Assembly (NCBI GenBank): GCA_958510825.1
Contig: OY294045.1
Span: 94,176,988-94,240,987 of the forward strand
Source of the DNA: Brachypterus glaber
Lineage: Eukaryota > Arthropoda > Insecta > Coleoptera > Kateretidae
Length of the DNA stretch: 64,000 bases
Direction of reading: 5' to 3'
Below, piece by piece: positions 55,930-64,000 of this stretch. Each line of letters begins with the position of its first letter. Positions within the stretch are counted from its first letter, which is position 1. Below the pieces are notes generated by a model that was not told where the DNA came from, made no database searches, and worked only from the letters and a program-made list of their open reading frames with translations. The position numbers and the translations under genes were made by a program.

Positions 55930-56183
55930 CAACGAACTAACAACTTTTCTCTCTAGAATACGCATACCGTTAATATAAAGTATTGCCAACATATCGGTTT
56001 GTTTGTTAACAAATAGTAGGTATATTCAGGCCTGAACAATAACAATTACCAGTAACTGTTAATGTTGTCTCTGCTAGAAAAAGGCTGTGCGAGTAAGACA
56101 GACAAATGTATATGTTGGCTACGTTTTTTTTCAGTTTTTACAATTAAAAACCTATTCTAGAGAGAAGAGTTATTAGTTCGTTG
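55930..56183. mobile_element. 254-bp MITE with 8-bp TSD, copy 2
   Basis: AATAGAAC at 55922-55929 and 56184-56191, with termini CAACGAACTAAC and GTTAGTTCGTTG-like. It is colinear with 53064-53317. Confidence 0.8.
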
Positions 56184-56191
56184 AATAGAAC

Positions 56192-57850
56192 TAAAAAGGT
56201 CGTGTGTAGTAAACACACTGTAGTTATAGACATCGCAATCCAGTGTGAGGCTGACTGCATTAATGTTTTTCATTTACTGAGTTCGAATCCGGGTTTAATC
56301 TAAACTTTTAAAAATATAAAACATGGCCTCTCATGTTGCCCTGTGTAATCCATTTTCGCCATTTACTGTTTCTAGTTTAGCCAATTTAAAATTAGTAAAG
56401 TTATAAACTTCATAAGCAGAGATTGGTATGCAACAAGTTCTGGAAAAAACTATGTTTAAAAAGTATTAATTTTATTCCAAATCAATTAAAACTATTTTGG
56501 GCTAAATCGCCTGCAACGATAAGACTTTACAAGCTTATAAATAGTTATAAAATAAATACTTAGCCAAAATTTCAGCCCTTTTTACATCCCGGAACATACT
56601 TTAATTAATTATTTTAATTAAGAATTTGACATCTGTCAATGTACGATTTGGCAACATTGCACGAAACTTCAAGTGTCAAATGTCATCTCGTCAAAATAAA
56701 AATAACTTTGCACGTTAACTACTACAGTGGGGCCAAGGAAAGGGTCTGAGTTGTGTTCACTCCTCTTGACTATAATATTAAAATATTTTGTTGTGTTTTA
56801 TTTGTTTTCACGGAATCAATATACTGTAATTCAACCTGTAATTAGGCTGGACTTATGTGACTAGTTTCTTATGTTTCAGTACGATTATGGAGTTATTTTT
56901 GAGGTATTTATTCTATAATAACGTTGTGAGCAAACCAGCAGTTTCTACGATAACCCAAAACATATAGTTCCATGAGACAGTGTTACCCAAGACAAGTAAT
57001 TTAATGTTAAAACATGTTAAATTATTTTATTTCCAAATTTTAATATTAATTAAATATATTTATTTAAAAATAAATATATTTAATTAATATTGTAATATTT
57101 TTATTATACATTCTACCTAAATGTAGGTATTTATGTTGGTTTTTAGATTAACAAAAAATATTGCTTTTTTTCAATATGATATCACATCACATCACATCAC
57201 ATATCACATTTAGCGCAAGAATAATGCGATGTTGTCGGGTTTACGATAACAAATAATTCCCAAGTTTTTAATTTGTTTTTTCATTTTGTTTTTTATTAAC
57301 AAACAACACAGTTTTTTATCATTTCTTTTCATCATTTTGCAATTTTTTTAACAAAACCATATTTTTCTTATTTAGCTCAAAACTCCTATTTAAAACGATA
57401 CCCTTCTTTATTATTTTATTTATTTTTTTGCTTATTTAAAGAGAAAAGTTTAATTATTAGATAACGCGCTTTGACGGTTAGTTTTTACCTCCCATATGTA
57501 GCACTTTTTCTTTATTTTAGTATTAGTATTACCATTGACGTTACGATGGTGCTAATTCCTCCTCCAACCCTCCCACCAAGTCATACTTTAATGTGTTACA
57601 ACAATAAACTAACGTTAGTTTATTTCAAAATTAAAAATTAATATTAAAATATAGTGTTTATACTTATCTGACAGATAATACATTTTCCCCAAATTCTCCG
57701 TAATAAAATTAAAATCCAACCAATTTGATGAATTTGTGTTTTTTAAACTCATTATTTGATATTAAACAATAAAATTATGACGTTTCTAAGGCAAGGCTGC
57801 TTCAGGTACGCATTACAGAGTCGCAACTTTGGAGGAAAGATCACCCCATA
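56192..57850. other. Stretch with no recognised element
   Basis: AT-rich DNA. I see a B-box-like GAGTTCGAATCC at about 56280 without a matching A box, a short ATTTAATTAATAT palindrome near 57050-57090 and a (CACAT)n run at 57178-57207. No credible coding sequence. Confidence 0.5.
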
Positions 57851-57852
57851 TA

Positions 57853-58566
57853 CAGTGCGGTCCAAAAGTCACCCCCCCCTCTTAACTTTTGAACGAGTTG
57901 AGATATCGATTTCAAATTTAGAACTCTTAAATAAGACAACTTAAACTTTCTTTAAGCATATATTTGATACTTTTATCTCTTAAAATGTGAGCAGGGGGGC
58001 ATGGGGGGAATTTTTTTAAATGGAAAGGGGGGTCGTGTGATACATCATTTTAAAGCCTTTAAAATTCTCTATATAACCATACATTTTTAAAATTTTTAAA
58101 CATGTTTTTTAAGGTTTTGATTTTTCAGTTTTTTGTGCTAAAAAAATAATTTTTTAAGTTTTTTTTTTGTTAATTTTTATTTATATCAACTAAAATTAGT
58201 TTAAAAGTATAATTTACTTTTTTTCATTATGAAATTAGGCATTTTTAAAAAACTGTTTGGATTTTTAGAGAAATTTTGACAAAAATACCCATTTTCAATC
58301 CCATTTTAAACCCAAAAAAAATGTTTCAAAAAAATAAAAAATATACAGTTAAATGGAGAATTTTATAAGCTTTAAAATGATGTATCACACGACCCACCTT
58401 TCTAGTTAAAAAAATGTCGCCCCATGCCCCCCTGCCCACATTAAAAGTATCAAATATATGCTTAAAGATAGTTTAAGTTCTCTTATTTAAGAGTTCTAAA
58501 TTTGAAGTCGATATCTAAACTCGTTCAAAAGTTAAGAGGGCGGGGGGTGACTTTTGGACCGCTCTG
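57853..58566. mobile_element. 714-bp fold-back element, TA flanks
   Basis: CAGTGCGGTCCAAAAGTCAC and its near inverse GTGACTTTTGGACCGCTCTG end next to TA at 57851-57852 and 58567-58568. Arms of about 240 bp pair TTAACTTTTGAACGAGTT, GGGGGGCATGGGG and TGTGATACATCATTTTAAAG. Ends and target fit a Tc1/mariner MITE. 58570-58998 holds only AT-rich DNA with poly-T runs. Confidence 0.75.
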
Positions 58567-58999
58567 TATAATAGTCTAGGACAACACGTAACATATAACA
58601 AATAATAGAATATTATAGATAAAGGTATTCTTTTTTTTTGATAATATTGTTATTATTTACGAATGGGACAAATGTTGCTTACTTGAATGGGAAAACTATT
58701 TTATTGCATATTTCATTCTTATCCATCTCTTCTAGACAAGAAATTACCTTAAAAGGACAGAAGTTGCTAAGGTAATACTAATAATACAATAATTTGAACA
58801 GTTGAACTCAAAACAAAATAATATTTGATAGTGATTTAAAAAAACGTGAATCAAAGTTTGGTAAAATTATTTAAAGTAAATTCTATGTAAAAAACAGAAT
58901 TTAACAAATTAACAGCTATTTTTTTTTTTTTTTTGTTATGGAATGACATTATAGGTTTATTGTTATTTGTTATAGTGGTAATAATAGCTATTTATAGTA

Positions 59000-59222
59000 T
59001 TATTAATTTGAGCCATTTCGCCTCAATGACTATTTATATCGTAAAAATCTAAAACAGAAAATAAAATTAAAATGTTCTTATCAGGCGCACCTATTTCTAG
59101 ATGCGCTGGTAAGGTATTGCGTTTAAAATAATACTTATCTGTTATATCTTCTTTACCTAAAAAATATTATTAGTCAATACCTTACCAAAGTTTAAAAATT
59201 TTGCCTAAATAGAGAATTCAAT
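59000..59222 (-). repeat. Dispersed repeat (GAGCCATTTCGCC family), copy 2
   Basis: Inverse of 19257-19482, with TTTGAGCCATTTCGCCTCAA and CTATTTCTAGATGCGCTGG. It directly adjoins the 3' side of a PLE fragment. Confidence 0.6.
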
Positions 59223-59229
59223 AAAATTC

Positions 59230-59870
59230 TTGATAAATCGTTAAAATAATTAAAAAAGAACGAAAAACTGAATAAAAGTTAACTTCTAACGTTTCGGGAT
59301 CTAATCTGATCCCGTTTTCAAAGAAAATTATTAGTTTTGAAAGAATTTGTGCAATATTTGGCTTTATCAATCAAAATATGACAAATTTCAAAATATGTCA
59401 TTCGAGGTAATTGAAACAAAGACACCTGTAACAATAAAAAAGGTGTAGAGAAATTAATTTGGAAAAGGCGTTTTTGTTGAAAACGTGTAGAGAAGTTAAT
59501 TTGGAAAAAACTTTTATTGAAAAGAGGGCAAAGTTAAGTTACCGCGTAATACTTCATCATTAAGTATTGGTGTCCAAATATTAGATAAAGATGAAGAGCA
59601 TTCGCTAATACAGTTATCTCTGCATAATTTTATGAAAATTGATTCTTTTAGCTTTCGTATTTCTGTGATAGGCTCTTTAGTTAAAATTTTTGTATTATCA
59701 AATAAAAAATGGTGACAATTATTAACTGAGTGATCAACTAATTTTGAAGAAAATATTTTTCTTTTTTGACAGTTAACTTTATGTTCTGTCATGATTTGTT
59801 ATATTTAATAGCTATTTTGTGTACCGTGTTCTTGAACGGGACAAGTTGCGTTTTTGTTTTAATGGTTGTT
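59230..59870 (-). mobile_element. Decayed PLE 3' fragment (reverse strand)
   Basis: Minus strand: a partial GIY-YIG-region frame, then a 3' UTR and the tail motif ACGGGATCAGATTAGATCCC followed by GAAACGTTAG (59260-59310), the PLE-type stem-GAAACGTT signature. The 5' side is truncated. Confidence 0.6.
59514..59792 (-). pseudogene. PLE polyprotein C-terminal remnant
   Basis: About 92 codons: SKLVDHSVNNCHHFLFDNTK, then REIRKLKESIFIKL-like and SSSLSNIWTPILNDE. The pattern (.LVDH....NH.F.F..TKIL / .R..KES..I.L / .LS.IW.PIL) matches the region after GIY-YIG in PLEs, as in 9121-9378. An in-frame stop upstream and loss of the GIY-YIG core make it non-functional. Confidence 0.55.
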
Positions 59871-59957
59871 AACAAAAACTTGTAGTTTCGGTAAAAATAA
59901 ATATTATTATGAATTTGAAGTTTTGCAACGTTTTTTGCATCGAAAATTCAAATAGTA

Positions 59958-60090
59958 TAAGCACTTATTCCATAACACGTTTTTAGTGCACTAGTACTTT
60001 AAAAAACTCACCTCAAGCTCTTGTTTTCTAAACTTGTACTCGTGCTCTAAAAATGTATGTTATGAAACTAGTACTTTAATATACTAGTTA
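59958..60090. repeat. Hairpin (GTTTCATAAC family), copy 3
   Basis: Arms as at 7112-7240, but the tip has lost its CpGs (CTCACCTCAAGCTCTTG). Confidence 0.6.
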
Positions 60091-60477
60091 AATTTTCAGT
60101 GCAAAAAAACGTTGCAAACTTCAGCTTCATGTTTATTTTATGAGGGTTAGGTATTATTTTTCACCAGGAACCTAAATGAGTTAAGGATACGGGACCACAT
60201 CCTGATTTATTTTTGATATATATACTGCATATAATATATACAGGATAGTATCCTCTTTTTATTTTTGACTGAATATTACCCTACATATTTTAAAACATAT
60301 TGTTGTGATTATTTCGTCAAAAACCTTTATATTTTAAAAGCATTATTTTTTGGAAATTCGTTTTACAGGGTGACCACAGGTTTTGCAAATTACGATTCAC
60401 TTATTTTTCCCTGATTTCCTCGAAAAAAATTTAGAATTTTCCCTTAGGGAACGTTGCATCGAAAATTCAAATAGTAT

Positions 60478-60607
60478 ATTAAAGCACTTATTCCATAACA
60501 CGTTTTTAGCGCACGTACTTTAAAAAACTCACCTCAAGCCCTTGTTTTCTAAACTTGTACTCGTGCTCTAAAAATGTATGTTATGAAACTAGTACTTTAA
60601 TATACTA
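60478..60607. repeat. Hairpin (GTTTCATAAC family), copy 4
   Basis: Duplicate of copy 3 through the 519-bp duplication. The tip is CTCACCTCAAGCCCTTG, and a short deletion lies in the left arm. Confidence 0.6.
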
Positions 60608-60885
60608 GTTAAATTTTCAGTGCAAAAAAACGTTGCAAACTTCAGCTTCATGTTTATTTTATGAGGGTTAGGTATTATTTTTCACCAGAAACCTAAATGA
60701 GTTAAGGATACGGGACCACATCCTGATTTATTTTTGATATATATCCTGCATATAATATATACAGGATAGTATCCTCTTTTTATTTTTGACTGAATATTAC
60801 CCTACATATTTTAAAACATATTGTTGTGATTATTTCGTCATAAACCTTTATATTTTAAAAGCATTATTTTTTGGAAATTCGTTTT

Positions 60886-61465
60886 ACAGGGTGACCACAG
60901 GTTTTGCAAATTACGATTCTCTTATTTTTCCCTGATTTTCTTGAAAAAAAAAATTAGAATTTTCCCTTATGTAAGTAAACACAAAAAAATTAAAACCAAT
61001 ATCAGCAAAATATTTAATGAAGCTGAAGTTTGCAACCTTTTTTTGCATCGAAAATTCAAATAGTATATTAAAGCACTTGTTCCATAACACGTTTTTAGCG
61101 CACTAGTACTTTAGAAAACTCGCCGCAAGCGGCTTGTTTTCTAAACTTGTACTCTTGCGCTAAAAAGGTATGTTATGAAACTAGTACTTTGATATAGGAT
61201 TTGAATTTTCGTTGCAAAAAAACTTTGCAAACTTCAGCTTCATAATATTTAATCATGCTCTTAAAGAACGAAATTCGTTTTTGAGTTATGATTTTTTATT
61301 TTATTTCTTTTTACTTTTTTTCTGTAAAATGATAAGATGGATTGGTAGAACTTTATGAATGAATACTTGCTTTAGTAATAATTTCAATTTCCCTGACTTT
61401 TCCTGATTTTTCAGTTTGTGAAATTCACCAACTTTTCCCTGATTTCCCTGATCTGTGAGCACCCT
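60886..61465. mobile_element. CAGGGTG-type TIR element with a nested hairpin
   Basis: CAGGGTGACCACAGG at 60886 and (inverse) CTGTGAGCACCCTG ending about 61465, with CCCTGATTT words near both ends as in 21841-22160. GTTTTA flanks both ends. The hairpin at 61068-61198 lies inside. 61470-62360 has nothing recognised; the short plus-strand frame near 61988-62221 is not credible as a gene. Confidence 0.5.
61068..61198. repeat. CpG-tipped hairpin (GTTTCATAAC family), copy 5
   Basis: Retains the intact tip CTCGCCGCAAGCGGCTTG, unlike copies 3 and 4. Confidence 0.65.
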
Positions 61466-62385
61466 GGTTTTATTCGATTTAATAACCAAAATAACTCTTA
61501 AATCTAGTAATGAACGTAGTTTTTACTTTTGAGCAATTTTAGTCCTATTTGCCACCCTAAAGATATGGAGAAATAGCAAAACTTGACTTGACAAAATAAC
61601 TAAAATTATTTATATTTTAAAATTTTATTATATAAAGTAAGCTACCTATAGATTTTTTTTTAATTTTTAATTTTTATCTTGTGTTCTTCTTTCGTTTGGA
61701 CTCTAAATTGGCCTCTATCTCTTACCTCAAACAGATGCCTGTTGAATAGCACAACTATATTTAGGACAATTTCCACAAATTAACGGTCACTTAGTCACTA
61801 CACCTTATAATATCATTAACAAATACCTAAACCACTAACTAGTCACTAATATTAATTAATTATTTTATCACTAATTAAAAGTTTAATTGTCGATTCAATA
61901 ATTTCAAAAAAAGTTTTTTTTTATTCACTAATACGTTTTTCCAGGGAAAATATCAGTAAAAAAAATCCATTTAACAACCTTACAAGCGTGTGGGAATTAA
62001 TCACTTGTCATCGCCTGGAGATCAAGCACGAGCTTTCGTGGCCTACTTTAATCTCTAACACAGTCGCGCATGAAGGTTCGCGGACTACTACTCTCGGCAG
62101 CAGCCCTTCGTATCCGGCGCTTTTCCAACCCCCACCCCTTTTTCATCATTTCTCTCTCCTGAGCATACGGGGTATGATATCTCTCCAAACATTGCGCATA
62201 ACCAATTTTCCACAATCATAATAAATACAGTTGTTTTAGGCAATTGACGAAACAGTTACTAACACGTAGAGGGGGGTATTTGAATTTATAAATCTATATT
62301 AACTTACCTGGATTTCCCTAAAATTATTCTGCCATATGCCTAACATTGCAAGGAATAATCTTCCATATTTTAGATTTTAAGCTTT

Positions 62386-62415
62386 GGGAACGTTCAAGTA
62401 TTACTTAACGCAAAA
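62386..62415. mobile_element. GGGAACGTTC MITE end (fragment)
   Basis: GGGAACGTTCAAGTATTACT then TAACGCAAAATG matches one end of the MITE at 24966. It follows ATTTTAGATTTTAAGCTT (62367-62384), which also occurs at 8685-8702 beside the PLE palindrome. Confidence 0.45.
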
Positions 62416-62449
62416 TGTACCAAAATTCATACACTTCATTTACGGTATT

Positions 62450-62544
62450 ATTAATTTGAGCCATTTCGCCTCAATGATTATTTATATCGATAAAAACTCT
62501 AAAACAGAAAATTTTATATCGATAAAAACTCTAAAACAGAAAAT
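62450..62544 (+). repeat. Dispersed repeat (GAGCCATTTCGCC family), copy 3, cut by gap
   Basis: Same edge as copies at 19257 and 59000. The stretch TATCGATAAAAACTCTAAAA is present twice in tandem (about 62486 and 62518) right before the gap, hinting at a repeat that broke the assembly. Confidence 0.55.
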
Positions 62545-62744
62545 NNNNNNNNNNNNNNNNNNNNNNNNNNNNNNNNNNNNNNNNNNNNNNNNNNNNNNNN
62601 NNNNNNNNNNNNNNNNNNNNNNNNNNNNNNNNNNNNNNNNNNNNNNNNNNNNNNNNNNNNNNNNNNNNNNNNNNNNNNNNNNNNNNNNNNNNNNNNNNNN
62701 NNNNNNNNNNNNNNNNNNNNNNNNNNNNNNNNNNNNNNNNNNNN
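62545..62744. other. Assembly gap (200 N)
   Basis: Exactly 200 N. The PLE frame begins at the first base after it, so its true start is not in view. Confidence 0.99.
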
Positions 62745-64000
62745 ATGACGATATTATTGTTGTGCCTGCTGATAAGGGTAATGCCACTGTGGTGATGGAC
62801 AAACTTGACTATTTTAACAAAATAACGGAACTCATAGACAATGACACATACGAAAAACTCGAGACCGATCCTACTGGAAAATTTGAACGAAAAATCACAC
62901 AATTACTTAAACAATCCTCCCTTACACCTCTTGAAATTTATAATCTAACCCCCCGAGACTCCCGCGTACCAAAATTATATGGTTTACCTAAAATTCACAA
63001 GGACGGTGCCCCTCTTAGACCAATTGTCAGCACAATAGGTTCCCCTACGTATAAACTTGCCAAACACCTTGCCCAAATCTTAAATCAGTTAGTTGGAAAA
63101 ACGAGGTCTTATGTAAAAAATTCCACACATTTTGTACAAACCTTATCGACAGTGACCCTGGACCCCTCGGACATAATGGTTAGTTTCGACGTAGAATCTC
63201 TATTTACTAACGTTCCCGTTCCCGATACAATAAATATTATACGAGACCTACTTACAACTGGAAATCTTGACCCTAAGTTATGTAAATTATTTGAAGCTTG
63301 TCTGACATCTTCATATTTTCTGATACAGGGAGAGTTCTATGAACAAGTGTCAGGCGCCGCAATGGGATCCCCATTATCACCCCCTGCGGCCAATGCTTTC
63401 ATGGAATACTTCGAGAAAAAAGCTATTGAGTCATTTCCATTAAAACCTAAAATTTGGCGCAGATACGTAGACGATGTCTATGCTATTTGGCCCCATGGCA
63501 TGGAAAGCCTTCAAGGTTTTCTAAATCACCTCAATTCCCAACATAAATCTATACGGTTTACGATGGAAATTGAGAACAACGGATCACTTCCCTTTTTGGA
63601 CGTTTTGGTTTACAAAACGGAAAATGGCTCAATAGGACACTCGGTATACAGGAAGAAAACCCACACTGACAGATACCTAAACTCATTTTCACATCACCAT
63701 CCCTCTCAAAAACGCTCGGTAGTTAATTCACTTGTTCATAGGGCTTTCATGATTTCAGACAAGAATTCCCTAGACACAGAACTCCTTAAACTAACCAAAG
63801 CCTTGACCATGAACGGTTATACCAAAAAAAGACATTAATAAGACCATATACAAATACAGAAATCCCAGACCCAAACAACAGGACAATAGTGACAATGACA
63901 GACAGACACAAGTTATACTTCCCTATGTAAGCGGTATCACGGATAAAATAGGTAAACTTTTGAAGAAGTCAAATATTAAGCCTATATTTCGGTCCAACCA
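62745..64000 (+). CDS. Penelope-like element reverse transcriptase, partial, one frameshift
   Basis: Well-preserved PLE RT. In order: DDIIVVPADKGNATVVMDKL (start of the conserved RT), PRVPKLYGLPKIHKDGAPLR-like finger region, IVSTIGSPTYKLAKHL, SFDVESLFTNVPV (motif A), GAAMGSPLSPPAANAFME (motif B), RRYVDDVYAIW (motif C, about 63458-63490), LPFLDVLVYK and THTDRYLNSFSHHHP. The frame stops at 63836-63838, but one extra A in the A7 run at 63824-63830 explains this. Read one base over, it continues DINKTIYKYRNPR to LPYVSGITDKIGKLLKK at the window end, the linker before GIY-YIG. The enzyme copies element RNA; PLEs add GIY-YIG nicking. The catalytic Asp residues are all present. The 5' part is lost in the gap and the 3' part lies beyond 64000. 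Confidence 0.9.

Larger units (their letters stand above)
59936..60980. repeat. 519-bp tandem duplication
   Basis: The unit starting GCATCGAAAATTCAAATAGT at about 59938 recurs at about 60457, and a third, partial start lies at about 61046. Each unit contains the CpG-hairpin repeat, an AGGATACGGGACCACATCCT palindrome and a CAGGGTGACCACAGG end. Confidence 0.85.

Noticed and set aside
56240..56300. Possible tRNA or SINE (GAGTTCGAATCC B-box-like)
   Set aside because: No A box at the right distance and no pairing acceptor ends.
59000..59222. Repeat as a PLE pseudo-LTR
   Set aside because: Adjacency to PLE seen twice, but one side is cut by a gap and a free copy exists; kept only as a low-interest finding.
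61988..62221. 77-codon frame, S/L/P rich
   Set aside because: No family features; isolated; probably chance in a locally less AT-rich stretch.

Overview
This window is repeat-dominated, intron-poor, AT-rich animal DNA, most consistent with an insect genome (a beetle is plausible, but the order is a guess). The basis is the mix of elements: LINE (non-LTR) reverse transcriptases, Penelope-like elements (PLEs), a Tc1/mariner-superfamily transposase, hAT-type and TA-flanked MITEs, a piggyBac-type TTAA MITE, tRNA-derived SINEs and Helentron-associated (mini-me-like) elements with GTCY microsatellites. I recognise no host protein-coding gene and no intact functional RNA gene. Nothing looks bacterial: no operons, ribosome binding sites, CRISPR arrays or prophage. 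Two 200-N assembly gaps lie at 10383-10582 and 62545-62744.

Layout. 0-3 kb: a TA-flanked MITE holding a tRNA-type SINE, then a TIR element split by a 5'-truncated LINE (RT open for about 350 codons). 3-9.5 kb: a CpG-tipped hairpin repeat, an 886-bp fold-back built of a short motif array, an 8-bp-TSD element with a paralogous empty site, a tiny piggyBac MITE, and a near-perfect palindrome of two PLE 3' ends. 9.7-24 kb: LINE tails, a 1.19-kb hAT element with 8-bp TSD, a fold-back, a LINE RT pseudogene interrupted by a minisatellite-bearing MITE, a SINE and another large fold-back. 22-34 kb and 44.6 kb: five HINE/mini-me-like copies; two sit in a tandem segmental duplication (29.6-33.9 kb) whose halves then acquired different insertions.

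34-36.4 kb is a three-level nest: a 123-bp MITE inside a 1.39-kb PLE inside a LINE, with target duplications visible. 37-46 kb: minisatellites, a 285-bp tandem duplication, two adjacent TA-flanked fold-back or TIR elements, and a palindrome with two identical 174-bp arms. 46-56 kb: an 891-bp fold-back, an internally deleted DD41D-type mariner relative, an unusually GC-rich 1.2-kb fold-back, a three-copy ~435-bp array containing a long hairpin, and two-copy families with perfect 8-bp TSDs. 57-64 kb: more fold-backs, a 519-bp tandem duplication, a decayed PLE 3' fragment and, at the right edge, a well-preserved PLE reverse transcriptase with one frameshift that runs off the window.

How it works together: autonomous relics (LINEs, PLEs, mariner) are few and broken, while non-autonomous inverted-repeat elements dominate. 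Two themes stand out. First, several sequence-unrelated hairpins share AT-rich arms and a CpG-rich tip. Second, several fold-backs are filled with arrays of one short motif, in opposite orientation in the two arms. Both may be undescribed non-autonomous classes, or products of ordinary transposase families plus hairpin-driven slippage.
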